A DNA stretch of 64,000 bases from JAYWGN01 sp043778255. Its GTDB lineage: Bacteria > Bacteroidota > Bacteroidia > Chitinophagales > Chitinophagaceae. Of this stretch, positions 1 to 9,076 are shown in pieces; position 1 is the first letter of the stretch; every line of letters begins with the position of its first letter. The translations under genes were made by a program, and so were the position numbers. The stretch is taken from the NCBI GenBank assembly GCA_043778255.1, contig JAYWGN010000046.1, positions 62,001 to 126,000 on the forward strand. Direction: 5' to 3'. Under the pieces are notes generated by a model, which saw only the letters and a program-made list of their open reading frames with translations, did no database searches and was not told the origin of the DNA.

Positions 1-1518
1 AAAAAATTAATGTACTTACTTAAAAACCCCGCATCAGTTAAAGAGGCCTTAATAAGAAGGAAAAATAGTAAAAAAGTAGCTTCATTAGAGCAAGAATTTA
101 AAACTATTGACGCCACTGTACCTTACGAAATTATAAAAGAAAAAATTTGCAATATTGAACATCATCGTAGCCACTTAGCTTCTGCTTTTTTTGCATCGCC
201 TTATGAGGAGTCGGCTATATTGTCAATTGATGGTAGTGGCGATTTTACTACTACAATGATTGCTACTGGCAAGGGAAATCAAATTACCGTATTGGATAGT
301 ATTGACTTTCCTGTGAGTTGCGGTTTATTTTATACTGCTTTTACTCAATACTTGGGTTTTCCACATTATGGTGATGAGTATAAGGTAATGGGCTTGGCGC
401 CTTATGGCGAACCAAAGTACATTGATAAGGTTAAAAAAACATTGAATTTTTTACCTAATGGTTTATTTAGTTGGAACACCGAATACTTTGTAGAGCCAAC
501 TAAAGCAGGGTTAAAATATGAAAATAATGTTCCTTTAGTTGGTAATTTGTTTTCACAAAAATTTGTAGAAGAGTTTGGGCCAGTAAGGCAACAGGGCGAT
601 GAGTTAACACAATACCATAAGGATATGGCAACATCTGTACAACGTGTAACAGAGCAATTAATATTCCACATACTTATTAAACTTAGAGAACGTACTGGTT
701 TAGAAAATATTTGCATAGCAGGTGGTGTAGCACAAAACAGTGTAGCCAATGGCAAAATAGCCGAAGCCACAGGCTTTAAAAATGTGTATATACCAAGTGC
801 AGGCCACGATGCGGGTATTAGTATGGGTTCGGCATTGTACCAATATAACCATGTGTTGCAACAGCCAAGGGCAGCACCAATATACAGTGCATACACTGGT
901 AGCAAATTTACAAACGACGAAATTGAAACTTTTTTAAAAAGCCGAAATATAAAATATACTAAGCTACCCGATGAAGAATTGTATGATGTAGTTACCAATA
1001 AATTAATAGAGCCAGGTGTAGTAGGATGGTTCAATGGTAGAGCCGAATTTGGCCCTAGGGCTTTGGGTGCAAGAAGTATTATAGCTGACCCTCGTAACGA
1101 AAAAGCAAAAGAGTTACTTAATGCCAAAGTTAAGCGTAGAGAGAGTTTTAGACCATTTGCACCATCAATACTTAAGGAGTATGTAAGCGACTATTTTACC
1201 AAACACGACGAAGTTCCTTTTATGGAAAAAGTATATCCTATAATACCTGAAAAACAAAAAGAAATACCAGCCGTAACCCATGTTGACGGTACGGGTAGGT
1301 TGCAAACAGTGGACAAAACAATAACACCACGATATTATAATTTGATTGAAGCCTTTAGAAAAAAAACTGGTGTACCCATATTACTCAATACGTCATTCAA
1401 CGAAAACGAACCCATTGTAAATACACCTGAGGAAGCACTCAATTGTTTTTTACGTACACAAATGGATATGTTAGTTTTAGAAAATTGTGTGGTTGACAGA
1501 AAAGACCAAATTATTTAA
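1..1518 (+). CDS. Carbamoyltransferase, NodU/CmcH family (5' end outside window)
   Basis: Probably transfers a carbamoyl group from carbamoyl phosphate to a sugar hydroxyl of a surface glycan. The frame is open to the left edge. A usable ATG lies at 10, but the protein starting there (502 residues) lacks the family's N-terminal metal-binding segment, so the true start is almost certainly upstream. Visible motifs are the EHHRSHLASAFF histidine stretch, a GSGD loop, GGVAQNSVANGK, the C-terminal-domain signature EFGPRALGARSI and FRPFAPSIL. The C-terminus is complete. It is followed 32 bp later by a Uma2-type gene and then by glycan genes, which fits polysaccharide decoration. The family call is firm; the acceptor sugar is unknown. 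Confidence 0.9.
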   Translation, partial: KKLMYLLKNPASVKEALIRRKNSKKVASLEQEFKTIDATVPYEIIKEKICNIEHHRSHLASAFFASPYEESAILSIDGSGDFTTTMIATGKGNQITVLDSIDFPVSCGLFYTAFTQYLGFPHYGDEYKVMGLAPYGEPKYIDKVKKTLNFLPNGLFSWNTEYFVEPTKAGLKYENNVPLVGNLFSQKFVEEFGPVRQQGDELTQYHKDMATSVQRVTEQLIFHILIKLRERTGLENICIAGGVAQNSVANGKIAEATGFKNVYIPSAGHDAGISMGSALYQYNHVLQQPRAAPIYSAYTGSKFTNDEIETFLKSRNIKYTKLPDEELYDVVTNKLIEPGVVGWFNGRAEFGPRALGARSIIADPRNEKAKELLNAKVKRRESFRPFAPSILKEYVSDYFTKHDEVPFMEKVYPIIPEKQKEIPAVTHVDGTGRLQTVDKTITPRYYNLIEAFRKKTGVPILLNTSFNENEPIVNTPEEALNCFLRTQMDMLVLENCVVDRKDQII

Positions 1519-1550
1519 TCGAATTAAGTAACTTTAGTAAAATATTTCAA

Positions 1551-2207
1551 ATGAGCACCTCTGATATTCTAGACCCTATAAAGCATTCACCTATATTACC
1601 CAAACTATTAGAAGATTTGCAATGGTTTTGGCACGATGAACAGTTACGCCGTAGAGAATTTTACGAATGGCTAACGCCAAATGTAAAAGCCGAATATGTA
1701 GAGGGCGAAGTAATCATGCACTCACCAGTTAGTATTGAACATAATAGAATTACAGGCAATTTATTTACAGCAATAAAAGTATTTTGTAATTATTATATGC
1801 CCAGTGGATATGTTGGAGTTGAAAAAATATTAACACGTTTTACTCGTAATGATTATGAACCCGATATTTGTTATTTTGGAGCTGAAAAAGCAGCCCAATT
1901 TAAGCCCAATCAAAATATATTTCCAGTACCTGATTTTATTATAGAAATAATTAGCAAGTCCACCGAAAAAAATGATAGAGTTATAAAATATACCGATTAC
2001 GAAATACATAAAGTAAAAGAATATTGGATTGTTGATCCCACTGCCCAAAAAGTAGAACAGTACCTTCTTATTAATGAGGTATATGAACTACAACCAATTG
2101 TAAACGAAACAATAACATCGGTAGTAATACCAAATTTTAGTATTCCATTACAAGCTGTATTTGATGAAGCTGCTAATGCAACTTGGATTAAAGGTTTAAA
2201 TAAATAA
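1551..2207 (+). CDS. Uma2 family protein (DUF820, PD-(D/E)XK nuclease fold)
   Basis: The 218-residue protein matches the Uma2 family, predicted restriction-endonuclease-fold proteins of unknown role that are abundant in Cyanobacteria and Bacteroidota. The visible core is EYVEGEVIMHSP near the N-terminus, YEPDICYF (the catalytic-type Asp) and DFIIEIISKSTEKNDRVIK, where the E-x-x-S-x-S context and the following Lys complete the usual pattern. The later KEYWIVDP stretch is also typical. It lies between the carbamoyltransferase and an outer-membrane barrel gene, with short gaps on both sides, and has no visible partner. Nuclease activity and any defence role are inferences from the fold. Confidence 0.85.
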   Translation: MSTSDILDPIKHSPILPKLLEDLQWFWHDEQLRRREFYEWLTPNVKAEYVEGEVIMHSPVSIEHNRITGNLFTAIKVFCNYYMPSGYVGVEKILTRFTRNDYEPDICYFGAEKAAQFKPNQNIFPVPDFIIEIISKSTEKNDRVIKYTDYEIHKVKEYWIVDPTAQKVEQYLLINEVYELQPIVNETITSVVIPNFSIPLQAVFDEAANATWIKGLNK

Positions 2208-2213
2208 AAATAA

Positions 2214-2762
2214 ATGATAACTAAACAAAAAACTTTCTTGCTAATTGCAACAGTATTTATAATGTGTGGTGGAGTAGCACAAAAAAGAAAATTTGAAACC
2301 AATGCAAATGTTATAGTAGAACCCTCAATAGGTACACCAATAGGAAAATTAAAAGCAACCCAATCAGTATTTGTAGGTGGTAATTTTATATACGAAAAAC
2401 CAATTTCTGCAGCTGTATTATTGTCCCTACAATTAGGTGGTGGTGCATTGTTGGGGAAAAAAGATAAGTCAAACCCAACTTATACCGAAGCTTTTTATGA
2501 CGACATACCTTATAAGTACATTAGGTTTGGTGTAAAATATTATATTGCTCAATCTAACTTTTTTGCTGGGTTAAAAGTTGGTGGTACAAGGCTATTTGTA
2601 CTAGGCGAAAAAGAAAATGGCTTTACTTATCAACCTCAGTTGGGTTACTCTATTGGTGAGTTCAAAGGTTTTGATATTACACTAGGCTTCGATAATCAGC
2701 AAGCCAAATCATATAAAGTGCAAGTGCTAACACTCGGATTAGGCTACCACTTCATCAACTAA
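2214..2762 (+). CDS. Predicted outer-membrane beta-barrel protein
   Basis: A 182-residue protein with a clear signal peptide (positively charged start, hydrophobic core to about residue 20, ending CGGVAQ). The rest alternates short amphipathic strands and turns, as in small 8-stranded Bacteroidota barrels of the porin-family/OmpW-like type. It ends in LGLGYHFIN, an aromatic-terminated last strand suited to the Bam machinery. The start follows the Uma2 stop by 6 bp after an A-rich leader. No specific function can be assigned. The barrel call rests on strand pattern and signal peptide only. Confidence 0.6.
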   Translation: MITKQKTFLLIATVFIMCGGVAQKRKFETNANVIVEPSIGTPIGKLKATQSVFVGGNFIYEKPISAAVLLSLQLGGGALLGKKDKSNPTYTEAFYDDIPYKYIRFGVKYYIAQSNFFAGLKVGGTRLFVLGEKENGFTYQPQLGYSIGEFKGFDITLGFDNQQAKSYKVQVLTLGLGYHFIN

Positions 2763-2800
2763 TAATTGTAAGTATAACCTATAAAAGTTACAGTAAAAAA

Positions 2801-3568
2801 TTGACCCCAAAAATTAGTATTATAACTGCCACTTATAACAGTGCAGCCACAGTGCAACATACTTTACAAAGCATTGCAACCCAAACCTACAGCAACATTG
2901 AGCATATAGTAGTAGATGGGTTAAGCAGCGATAATACCGTGGCAATAGCAAATCAATTTGTCAATGTAAAAGTAATTTGCGAAAAAGATAAAGGCTTGTA
3001 CGATGCCATTAACAAAGGTATAAAAGCAAGTACAGGTGCTATAGTAGGCATATTAAACTCCGACGATTTTTTTCCTAATAATACAATTGTACAATCAATT
3101 GCAAATGCATTTAACCAACATAATGTAGATGCTGTGTATGGCGATATTGCTTTTGTAAAGCCAAATAATATACAAAAAATTGTAAGGCTATACAGTTCCA
3201 ATAATTTTAAGCCTAGTAAATTTAAATATGGCTATATGCCGGCTCACCCCTCGTTTTATGCCAAAAAAGAATGTTTTGATAAGTATGGCTATTACCAAAT
3301 TGATTACAAAATAGCTGCCGATTATGAGTTACTTATGCGAATGATGTACACTCATAATATAAGCACAACTTACATTAACGAAGTATTAGTGTATATGCGA
3401 ACTGGTGGGGTGAGTAACCAAAACCTTGCAAGTAGGTATGTACTTAATCAGGAAATTATAAAAGCCTGTAAGGCAAATAAGGTAAGTACCAATATGGCAT
3501 TACTAAGTTTAAAATATTTTACTAAAATTGGTGAATTTATAAAACCAATGCTCGGCATAAAGCAATAA
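2801..3568 (+). CDS. Glycosyltransferase family 2
   Basis: A 255-residue GT-A fold transferase, likely adding a sugar to a lipid-linked polysaccharide repeat at the cytoplasmic membrane. The N-terminal motif ISIITATYNSAATV, the nucleotide-sugar Asp in VVDGLSSDNT, the GLYDAINKG segment and the NSDDFF metal-binding DxD-type motif are all present. This pattern resembles WcaA/PglA-like enzymes found next to Gmd/Fcl clusters. TTG at 2801 is the only start that keeps the first beta strand. The stop shares one base with the next ATG (TAATG at 3566-3570), so the two genes are translationally coupled. Donor and acceptor are not predictable. Confidence 0.9.
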   Translation: MTPKISIITATYNSAATVQHTLQSIATQTYSNIEHIVVDGLSSDNTVAIANQFVNVKVICEKDKGLYDAINKGIKASTGAIVGILNSDDFFPNNTIVQSIANAFNQHNVDAVYGDIAFVKPNNIQKIVRLYSSNNFKPSKFKYGYMPAHPSFYAKKECFDKYGYYQIDYKIAADYELLMRMMYTHNISTTYINEVLVYMRTGGVSNQNLASRYVLNQEIIKACKANKVSTNMALLSLKYFTKIGEFIKPMLGIKQ

Positions 3569-4431
3569 TGAATATACTTGTAACTGGTGCCAATGGCTTT
3601 GTAGGTAAGCATTTTATGGCAATTGCTAACCAACAATTTAATTGTATGGCAATTTCATTGCAAAATAATAACTGGCAAACTCAAACTTTTAATGGTATTG
3701 ATACTGTGCTACATTTAGCAGGTAAGGCACACCAAATGGAGCCAATTGATGACCAAATTTATTTTGATATAAATTATACCTTAACAAAATTATTATTTGA
3801 AAAATGTGTAGCCGATGGTGTTAAGCATTTCATATACATTAGTAGCACCAAAGTATATGGCGATGATATACTTACTGAATTAAACGAACAGTCGCCTTGT
3901 AACCCAACTGATGCTTATGGCAAAAGCAAATTAGCAGCTGAGCAATATTTATTACTACAAAAAAGTATGGTAGTTACTATACTACGACCGCCACTTATAT
4001 ATGGTGCAGGTGTTAAGGGTAATTTACTTAAAATAATGCAACTTTGTAACAGCAATAAACCATTGCCATTTGGCAATATTAATAACCAACGTAGTATGGT
4101 AGGTATTCATAATTTGGTGGCAATGCTTAGTGCTATTATACTACAGCAAAAGCCTGGCATATTTGTACCTTGTGATGCTGCACCTATAAGTACTACTACA
4201 CTTGTAAGCTATATTAGGAAAGCTTTACAGCGAAAGCCAAATATATTTAGCATACCAATTTTTTTGCGAAGCATAATAAAAAAATTAAGACCTGCTTTAT
4301 ACACAAGGTTATTTGGCAGTTTTTATATTAACAATACTTACACCAACCACACACTACAATTTGTACCACCTTATACTACCGAACAAGGCATTACTATTAC
4401 GGTAAATGCTTTTGATAAAACAACTACTTAA
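3568..4431 (+). CDS. NAD-dependent epimerase/dehydratase (SDR family)
   Basis: A 287-residue extended SDR. The Rossmann motif GANGFVGKHF is at residues 7-16, the VLHLAGKAH strand follows, and the catalytic SST...Y-x3-K is present as ISSTKVYG with DAYGKSKLAAEQYL. It resembles the UDP-sugar 4-epimerases/reductases of O-antigen clusters, often paired with a WecA- or WcaJ-type transferase, and a sugar transferase lies two genes downstream. It overlaps the GT2 by one base and ends one base before the preferred start of the CapD-type dehydratase. The exact substrate, such as a UDP-N-acetyl-4-keto sugar, is an inference from context. Confidence 0.85.
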   Translation: MNILVTGANGFVGKHFMAIANQQFNCMAISLQNNNWQTQTFNGIDTVLHLAGKAHQMEPIDDQIYFDINYTLTKLLFEKCVADGVKHFIYISSTKVYGDDILTELNEQSPCNPTDAYGKSKLAAEQYLLLQKSMVVTILRPPLIYGAGVKGNLLKIMQLCNSNKPLPFGNINNQRSMVGIHNLVAMLSAIILQQKPGIFVPCDAAPISTTTLVSYIRKALQRKPNIFSIPIFLRSIIKKLRPALYTRLFGSFYINNTYTNHTLQFVPPYTTEQGITITVNAFDKTTT

Positions 4432-4432
4432 A

Positions 4433-5644
4433 ATGAACCTATTTTTTAACACTAATAAATTTATAAACGAAAATATAACGCAACGAAACAAAAGTTTTTT
4501 TGCAGCTGATATAGCTAATAACCATACACAACTTACCGCAGCTATTGAAGGCAAATCGGTATTGGTAATTGGTGGTGCAGGCACTATTGGCTCGTCGTAT
4601 ATAAGGGCTATGTTGCCATACAAACCAGCTAAATTGGTAGTGGTTGATATTAACGAAAATGGACTTACAGAGTTGGTAAGAGATTGCCGTAGTAGAGTTG
4701 ATATTAATTTGCCTGCCGATTTTAAATCGTACCCTGTAAACTTTGGTGATGCTGTATTTAAAAAAATATTTTTGCAAGATGCACCTTTTGATATTGTAGC
4801 CAACTTTGCTGCACACAAACATGTACGTAGCGAAAAAGATGTGTATAGTATTGAAGCTATGATTGAAAATAATGTAATAAAAGCTAAAGCATTTTTAGAC
4901 CTTTTAATACAACATCCACCCAAACATTTTTTTTGTGTAAGTACCGACAAAGCTGCAAATCCGGTAAATATAATGGGTGCTAGTAAAAAATTAATGGAGG
5001 AGGTAATACTTGCCTATTCCAACGTGTTGCCCATTACTACTGCACGGTTTGCCAATGTTGCCTTTAGTAACGGTAGTTTGTTAGCCGGCTTTGTAGAACG
5101 TATGATGAAGCAACAACCACTCAGCAGCCCAAGTGATGTAAAACGTTTTTTTGTATCGCCAGATGAGAGTGGGCAAATATGCCTAATGGCTTGTGTATTG
5201 GGCAATACTGGCGAAATATTTTTTCCTAAATTACAAGAAAATCAAATGGCAAATTTTGGTGATATTGCTATTGATTTTATAAAAGCCAATGGCTTTGAAC
5301 CGCTACTATGTACTACCGAAAATGAAGCAAAGTTGGCTATGGAAAATGCATTTACCCATAAACAATACCCTGTATTATTATTCAGTAGTAACACAAGTGG
5401 CGAAAAACTATACGAAGAATTTTATACCGACACCGAAGAGTTGGAGTTAGCCCAATTTGAATCATTAGGCATTATTAAAAATGCACGAAAACGTACAAAA
5501 TTGGAGCTTGATACTATAATAAACGAAATAGAAAACTTATTTTTGCAAAATGTACAAAAGACCGATGTTGTAAATTTATTAAATAAATTACTTCCTGGTT
5601 TTCAACATATAGAAACAGGTACTAACCTCGACCAAAAAATGTAA
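4433..5644 (+). CDS. CapD/FlaA1-type nucleotide-sugar dehydratase (Polysacc_synt_2)
   Basis: A soluble SDR of about 403 residues that probably acts on a UDP-N-acetylhexosamine (4,6-dehydratase or 5-epimerase type). It shows the Rossmann motif IGGAGTIGSSY, the family-specific NFAAHKHVRSEKD and the active-site region STDKAANPVNIMGASKK, where Met replaces the SDR Tyr as usual for FlaA1/CapD proteins. The membrane-spanning N-terminal domain of long PglF/CapD forms is absent. I chose ATG 4433, one base after the upstream stop, over ATG 4406, which lies inside the epimerase gene. The stop overlaps the next ATG by one base. Confidence 0.85.
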   Translation: MNLFFNTNKFINENITQRNKSFFAADIANNHTQLTAAIEGKSVLVIGGAGTIGSSYIRAMLPYKPAKLVVVDINENGLTELVRDCRSRVDINLPADFKSYPVNFGDAVFKKIFLQDAPFDIVANFAAHKHVRSEKDVYSIEAMIENNVIKAKAFLDLLIQHPPKHFFCVSTDKAANPVNIMGASKKLMEEVILAYSNVLPITTARFANVAFSNGSLLAGFVERMMKQQPLSSPSDVKRFFVSPDESGQICLMACVLGNTGEIFFPKLQENQMANFGDIAIDFIKANGFEPLLCTTENEAKLAMENAFTHKQYPVLLFSSNTSGEKLYEEFYTDTEELELAQFESLGIIKNARKRTKLELDTIINEIENLFLQNVQKTDVVNLLNKLLPGFQHIETGTNLDQKM

Positions 5645-6306
5645 TGTATAAATTTGTAAAACGAATACTTGATTTTTTATTTGCACTTACAGTGCTTATA
5701 ATATTGAGCCCAATATTAATACCTATTGCTATTATACTTAAATGTACTGGGGAGCATTATATTTTTTACTTACAAAAACGTGTTGGGTATCACAATAAAT
5801 ATTTCAACATTTATAAGTTTGCTACCATGCTTAAAAATAGCCCCAATATTGGTACAGGTAGCATTACCCTACGTAACGACCCAAGGTTGTTACCCTTAGG
5901 CAAATTTTTGCGTAAAACTAAAATAAATGAATTGCCTCAAATATTGAATGTATTACTCGGCAATATGAGTATTGTAGGGCCAAGGCCATTGGTTGACCGT
6001 ACCTACAATGCCTACCCAGTGGGCATTAGAGAGCAAGTGTATAATACTGTGCCTGGCATTACGGGCATTGGTTCCGTTTTTTTTAGAGATGAGGAAAGCC
6101 TTATTAGCAATAGTGGTAAGCCACCACACGAATATTACGAAGCTGTAATAGCTCCCTACAAAGGTGCTTTGGAAATGTGGTACAATAAACACCAAAGCTT
6201 CTACACTGATTTTATGATAATTTTTCTTACAGCTTGGGTTATTATATTCCCTAACAGTAAGCTTATGTTTTCAATATTTAAAAATTTACCAAAACGAACA
6301 TTTTAA
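5644..6306 (+). CDS. Initiating sugar phosphotransferase (bacterial sugar transferase family)
   Basis: A 220-residue polyprenyl-phosphate hexose-1-phosphate transferase that would start glycan assembly on undecaprenyl phosphate in the inner membrane. An N-terminal hydrophobic hairpin (about residues 8-32) is followed by the catalytic core with VGYHNKYFNIYKFATM, LPLGKFLRKTKINELPQILNVLLGNMSIVGPRPL and a PGITG segment, all typical of WcaJ/PglC-like enzymes. Only the catalytic half is present, as in short PglC-type members. A second hydrophobic stretch near the C-terminus (IIFLTAWVIIF) is visible. It is fused to the upstream gene by a one-base overlap and is 4 bp from gmd. Confidence 0.9.
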   Translation: MYKFVKRILDFLFALTVLIILSPILIPIAIILKCTGEHYIFYLQKRVGYHNKYFNIYKFATMLKNSPNIGTGSITLRNDPRLLPLGKFLRKTKINELPQILNVLLGNMSIVGPRPLVDRTYNAYPVGIREQVYNTVPGITGIGSVFFRDEESLISNSGKPPHEYYEAVIAPYKGALEMWYNKHQSFYTDFMIIFLTAWVIIFPNSKLMFSIFKNLPKRTF

Positions 6307-6310
6307 TACA

Positions 6311-7399
6311 ATGACAAAAAAAGTAGCCTTAGTAACTGGCGTTACCGGACAAGATGGAGCATACCTTTCCAATTTTTTATTAAAAAAAGGGTATATAGTG
6401 CACGGCATCAAAAGACGAAGTTCTTTGTTTAACACAGGCCGTATTGATGCCTTATACGAGGATCCACATGTAGATAATCGTAACTTTATATTGCATTACG
6501 GCGACCTTAATGACAGTACCAATTTAATACGAATAGTACAAGAAGTACAGCCCGATGAAATATATAACCTTGGAGCAATGAGCCACGTAAAGGTAAGTTT
6601 TGATACTCCAGAATATACAGCCAATGCCGATGGTATTGGTACACTTCGTTTGTTGGAAGCTATACGTATATTAGGTTTGCAACATAAAACAAAAATATAC
6701 CAAGCAAGTACAAGTGAATTATATGGTTTGGTGCAGGAAGTACCACAGAGTGAAACCACACCATTTTATCCACGTAGCCCTTATGCAGTGGCTAAAATGT
6801 ATGCTTACTGGATTACAGTAAATTACCGCGAAGCTTATGGCATGTTTGCATGTAACGGTATATTATTTAACCACGAAAGTCCCTTACGTGGCGAAACATT
6901 TGTTACCCGAAAAATAACAAGAGAAGTGGCCAAAATGAGCCTTGGCAAAGGTGATTGCCTGTATATGGGTAATATTGATAGCCAACGGGATTGGGGACAT
7001 GCCAAAGATTATATAGAGGCTATGTGGCTAATATTACAACAAGATGTTGCTGAAGATTTTGTAATTGCCACTGGCGTTACCACCACAGTAAGAGAATTTA
7101 TAAGAATGGCATTTGCCGAAGTTGGTGTTACCGTAAGCTTTACTGGTACAGGTATTGATGAGTTAGGCACAGTTACTGCAAGTACAAATGAACATATAAA
7201 AGTAGGGCAAGTAGTACTTAAAATAGACCCTCAATACTTTAGACCAACCGAAGTAGAGTTGCTAATTGGTAACCCAACTAAGGCTAATACAAAGTTAGGT
7301 TGGCAACCAAAGTACGACCTAGCAGCATTATGTAAAGAGATGGTACAAGCAGATGTAAGTTTGTTTAAAAACGATGGTAGTTATAAAATTGAGTATTAA
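6311..7399 (+). CDS. gmd: GDP-mannose 4,6-dehydratase
   Basis: Converts GDP-D-mannose to GDP-4-keto-6-deoxymannose, the first step toward GDP-L-fucose. At 362 residues it has family length. Motifs are GVTGQDGAYL at the NADP-binding loop, the IKRRSS segment, the STSELYG active-site Thr/Ser-Glu, Y-x3-K as PYAVAKMY, NHESPLRGETFVTRKIT and the LGNxDSQRDWGHAKDY-like block. The partner Fcl lies 6 kb downstream at 13.4 kb; the two are adjacent in most genomes, so the intervening genes look like insertions or rearrangement. The HepT gene begins immediately after the stop with no gap. Confidence 0.97.
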   Translation: MTKKVALVTGVTGQDGAYLSNFLLKKGYIVHGIKRRSSLFNTGRIDALYEDPHVDNRNFILHYGDLNDSTNLIRIVQEVQPDEIYNLGAMSHVKVSFDTPEYTANADGIGTLRLLEAIRILGLQHKTKIYQASTSELYGLVQEVPQSETTPFYPRSPYAVAKMYAYWITVNYREAYGMFACNGILFNHESPLRGETFVTRKITREVAKMSLGKGDCLYMGNIDSQRDWGHAKDYIEAMWLILQQDVAEDFVIATGVTTTVREFIRMAFAEVGVTVSFTGTGIDELGTVTASTNEHIKVGQVVLKIDPQYFRPTEVELLIGNPTKANTKLGWQPKYDLAALCKEMVQADVSLFKNDGSYKIEY

Positions 7400-7831
7400 A
7401 TGATTGATGTTAGCAACTATAGTAAGTGTATAAGTGCTTTGCAATTAGCTTTTCAAAAAAGTAAGGAAGTTGCTGATGATACTATTGAATTTGAAATATA
7501 CAGATCAGCCTGTGTAAAAGAGTTTGAACTTATAGTGGAGCAAACAGCAAAGTTGTTAAAAAAGTTTTTGTATCCTTATTTTAGCAGTAACAAAACTGTT
7601 GATAATTTGGCTTATAAAGATACATTTAGGCTTGCCTTAACACATAATATAATTAGTGAAAATGATATTGAAATATGGTTGCAATGCCGTGATATAAGAA
7701 ACCAAACTGCACATGAATATGGAAGCATACTTGCTGATGAAGTATTGGAAATATTACCTAAGTTTATTGAAGTTTGTAATAGTTTAATAGTTAAATTTAA
7801 CCAAATAAATGCTACTACAACCCAAGCATAA
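7400..7831 (+). CDS. hepT: HepT-like HEPN toxin (nucleotidyltransferase substrate-binding family)
   Basis: A 143-residue all-helical HEPN protein of the HI0074/HepT type. The key motif R100-NQTA-H105-E-Y107 gives the Rx4H RNase signature plus the tyrosine that MntA-type antitoxins adenylylate in characterised HepT/MntA pairs. It starts exactly after the gmd stop and overlaps mntA by 23 bp, the usual toxin-first order. From the family, it should be an RNA-cleaving toxin held inactive by MntA through AMPylation and complex formation. The motif is seen directly; toxicity is inferred. Its place inside a polysaccharide operon is unusual. Confidence 0.88.
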   Translation: MIDVSNYSKCISALQLAFQKSKEVADDTIEFEIYRSACVKEFELIVEQTAKLLKKFLYPYFSSNKTVDNLAYKDTFRLALTHNIISENDIEIWLQCRDIRNQTAHEYGSILADEVLEILPKFIEVCNSLIVKFNQINATTTQA

Positions 7832-8129
7832 GGATCTACTGCTAAGTATTATAAAGCTGCACATTGCCTTGCCAATAAGGGTATTAGCTTATGGCAGTAG
7901 GGTTAACGGCCGTGGGCATAGCGGTAGTGATTTAGATTTGGTTATTCAATTTTTGGATAGTGTTGATTATGGCTTTGCCCAATTTAGGCAATTGAAAAAT
8001 GCATTTACTCACTCCAATTTACCATTTATAGTTGATGCAAAATTGTGGCATCACTTACCCGAAAGTTTTAAAATGAATATTGAAAAACAATTTGTTGAAT
8101 TGTATAATACTAATAGCGTAACTACATGA
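7809..8129 (+). CDS. mntA: MntA-like minimal nucleotidyltransferase antitoxin
   Basis: A 106-residue minimal nucleotidyltransferase of the pol-beta superfamily. The defining G29-S30-x10-D41-x-D43 motif is intact, with a third acidic position expected in the VDAKLW strand. In characterised pairs MntA transfers AMP to the HepT tyrosine and neutralises it. The ATG at 7809 lies inside hepT, and the TGA overlaps the ATG of hldA (ATGA at 8126-8129). The antitoxin is therefore translationally coupled both to its toxin and to the heptose kinase. Function is inferred from family and pairing. Confidence 0.88.
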   Translation: MLLQPKHKDLLLSIIKLHIALPIRVLAYGSRVNGRGHSGSDLDLVIQFLDSVDYGFAQFRQLKNAFTHSNLPFIVDAKLWHHLPESFKMNIEKQFVELYNTNSVTT

Positions 8130-9037
8130 GTGTAATAATATTGGGCGATATAATGTTAGATAAATATATTGATGGTAACGTTACCCGAATATCGCCAGAG
8201 GCACCAGTACCAGTAGTACATGTACAAAATGTATATAGTACAGCGGGTGGCTGTGGTAATGTAAGTAAAAGCATAGCAGCACTTGGTGTGGCTAACCAAA
8301 TAGTAGCAGTAATTGGTAATGATGTACATGGTGCTGAATTAAAAGAATTGCTTAAGCATAAATTAATTAAACCAACATTAATAACCCACAACCAACCAAC
8401 TACTACCAAAGTAAGAGTAGTAAGCAATAAACACCAATTGCTACGGTACGATATAGAAAGTAATACTCAACCTGATATTGAAATTGAAACTCTAATACAA
8501 AAATCAATATTAAAATCTAAAGCTACAGTTGGTATAATATCTGATTATGGAAAGGGTGTGTGTACAGATGGTTTATGTAAACATTTTATACAAACCTTAC
8601 TTAATCGAAATATTGAAGTATTGGTAGACCCTAAATGTAGTGATTGGAATAAGTATAGTTGCTGTTATTTAATATCGCCCAACTTTAAAGAGTTTTGTGA
8701 TGCCATTGGCACCACTATAGCTAACGAAGATGCTATAATTGAAAGCCATGCAAAGCAATTAATGAAGCACTATAATATTGCTAATATACTAGTTACCAGG
8801 TCGGCAAAAGGAATGTCGCTTATTACAAATAAAAGTGCACTTCATATACCAACCATAGCTAATGAAGTATATGACGTTACTGGAGCTGGTGATACTGTAA
8901 TAGCTACTATTGGTGCCATGTTAAGCCAAGGCAAAACATTGAAAGAGGCTGTTTTATTATCCAACAAAGCTGCTGCTATAGCTGTTGCACATTTTGGTAC
9001 TTATGCAGTTACTATGGAGGAGTTGTTGGGGAAGTAA
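8126..9037 (+). CDS. hldA: D-glycero-beta-D-manno-heptose-7-phosphate kinase (HldA type)
   Basis: A PfkB/ribokinase-family kinase of 303 residues that phosphorylates C1 of heptose 7-phosphate on the way to ADP-heptose for LPS core. The start shows GDIMLDKYIDG and RISPEAPVPVV, signature segments of HldE/RfaE1. The glycine-rich AGGCGNV follows, and DVTGAGDT near the C-terminus carries the catalytic base. It corresponds to the kinase half of bifunctional HldE; the adenylyltransferase domain is missing and must be encoded elsewhere. The ATG overlaps the mntA stop by four bases. HldD lies 3.3 kb downstream after a peptidase and a defence-like pair. Confidence 0.93.
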   Translation: MSVIILGDIMLDKYIDGNVTRISPEAPVPVVHVQNVYSTAGGCGNVSKSIAALGVANQIVAVIGNDVHGAELKELLKHKLIKPTLITHNQPTTTKVRVVSNKHQLLRYDIESNTQPDIEIETLIQKSILKSKATVGIISDYGKGVCTDGLCKHFIQTLLNRNIEVLVDPKCSDWNKYSCCYLISPNFKEFCDAIGTTIANEDAIIESHAKQLMKHYNIANILVTRSAKGMSLITNKSALHIPTIANEVYDVTGAGDTVIATIGAMLSQGKTLKEAVLLSNKAAAIAVAHFGTYAVTMEELLGK

Positions 9038-9076
9038 TAAAGTTTGCCAAATCTTTCTTTATCTAATAATATCATT

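Noticed and set aside
402..1127. Minus-strand open frame of 241 codons opposite the carbamoyltransferase gene
   Set aside because: It lies fully within a conserved gene on the other strand, and its composition shows no protein family features.
1551..2207. Uma2 gene as a mobile-element or restriction system marker
   Set aside because: No methyltransferase, transposase or inverted repeat is nearby; Uma2 genes are often solitary.
4354..4950. Minus-strand open frame of 198 codons across the epimerase/dehydratase junction
   Set aside because: Antisense to two conserved genes, with no start context or homology-like features.
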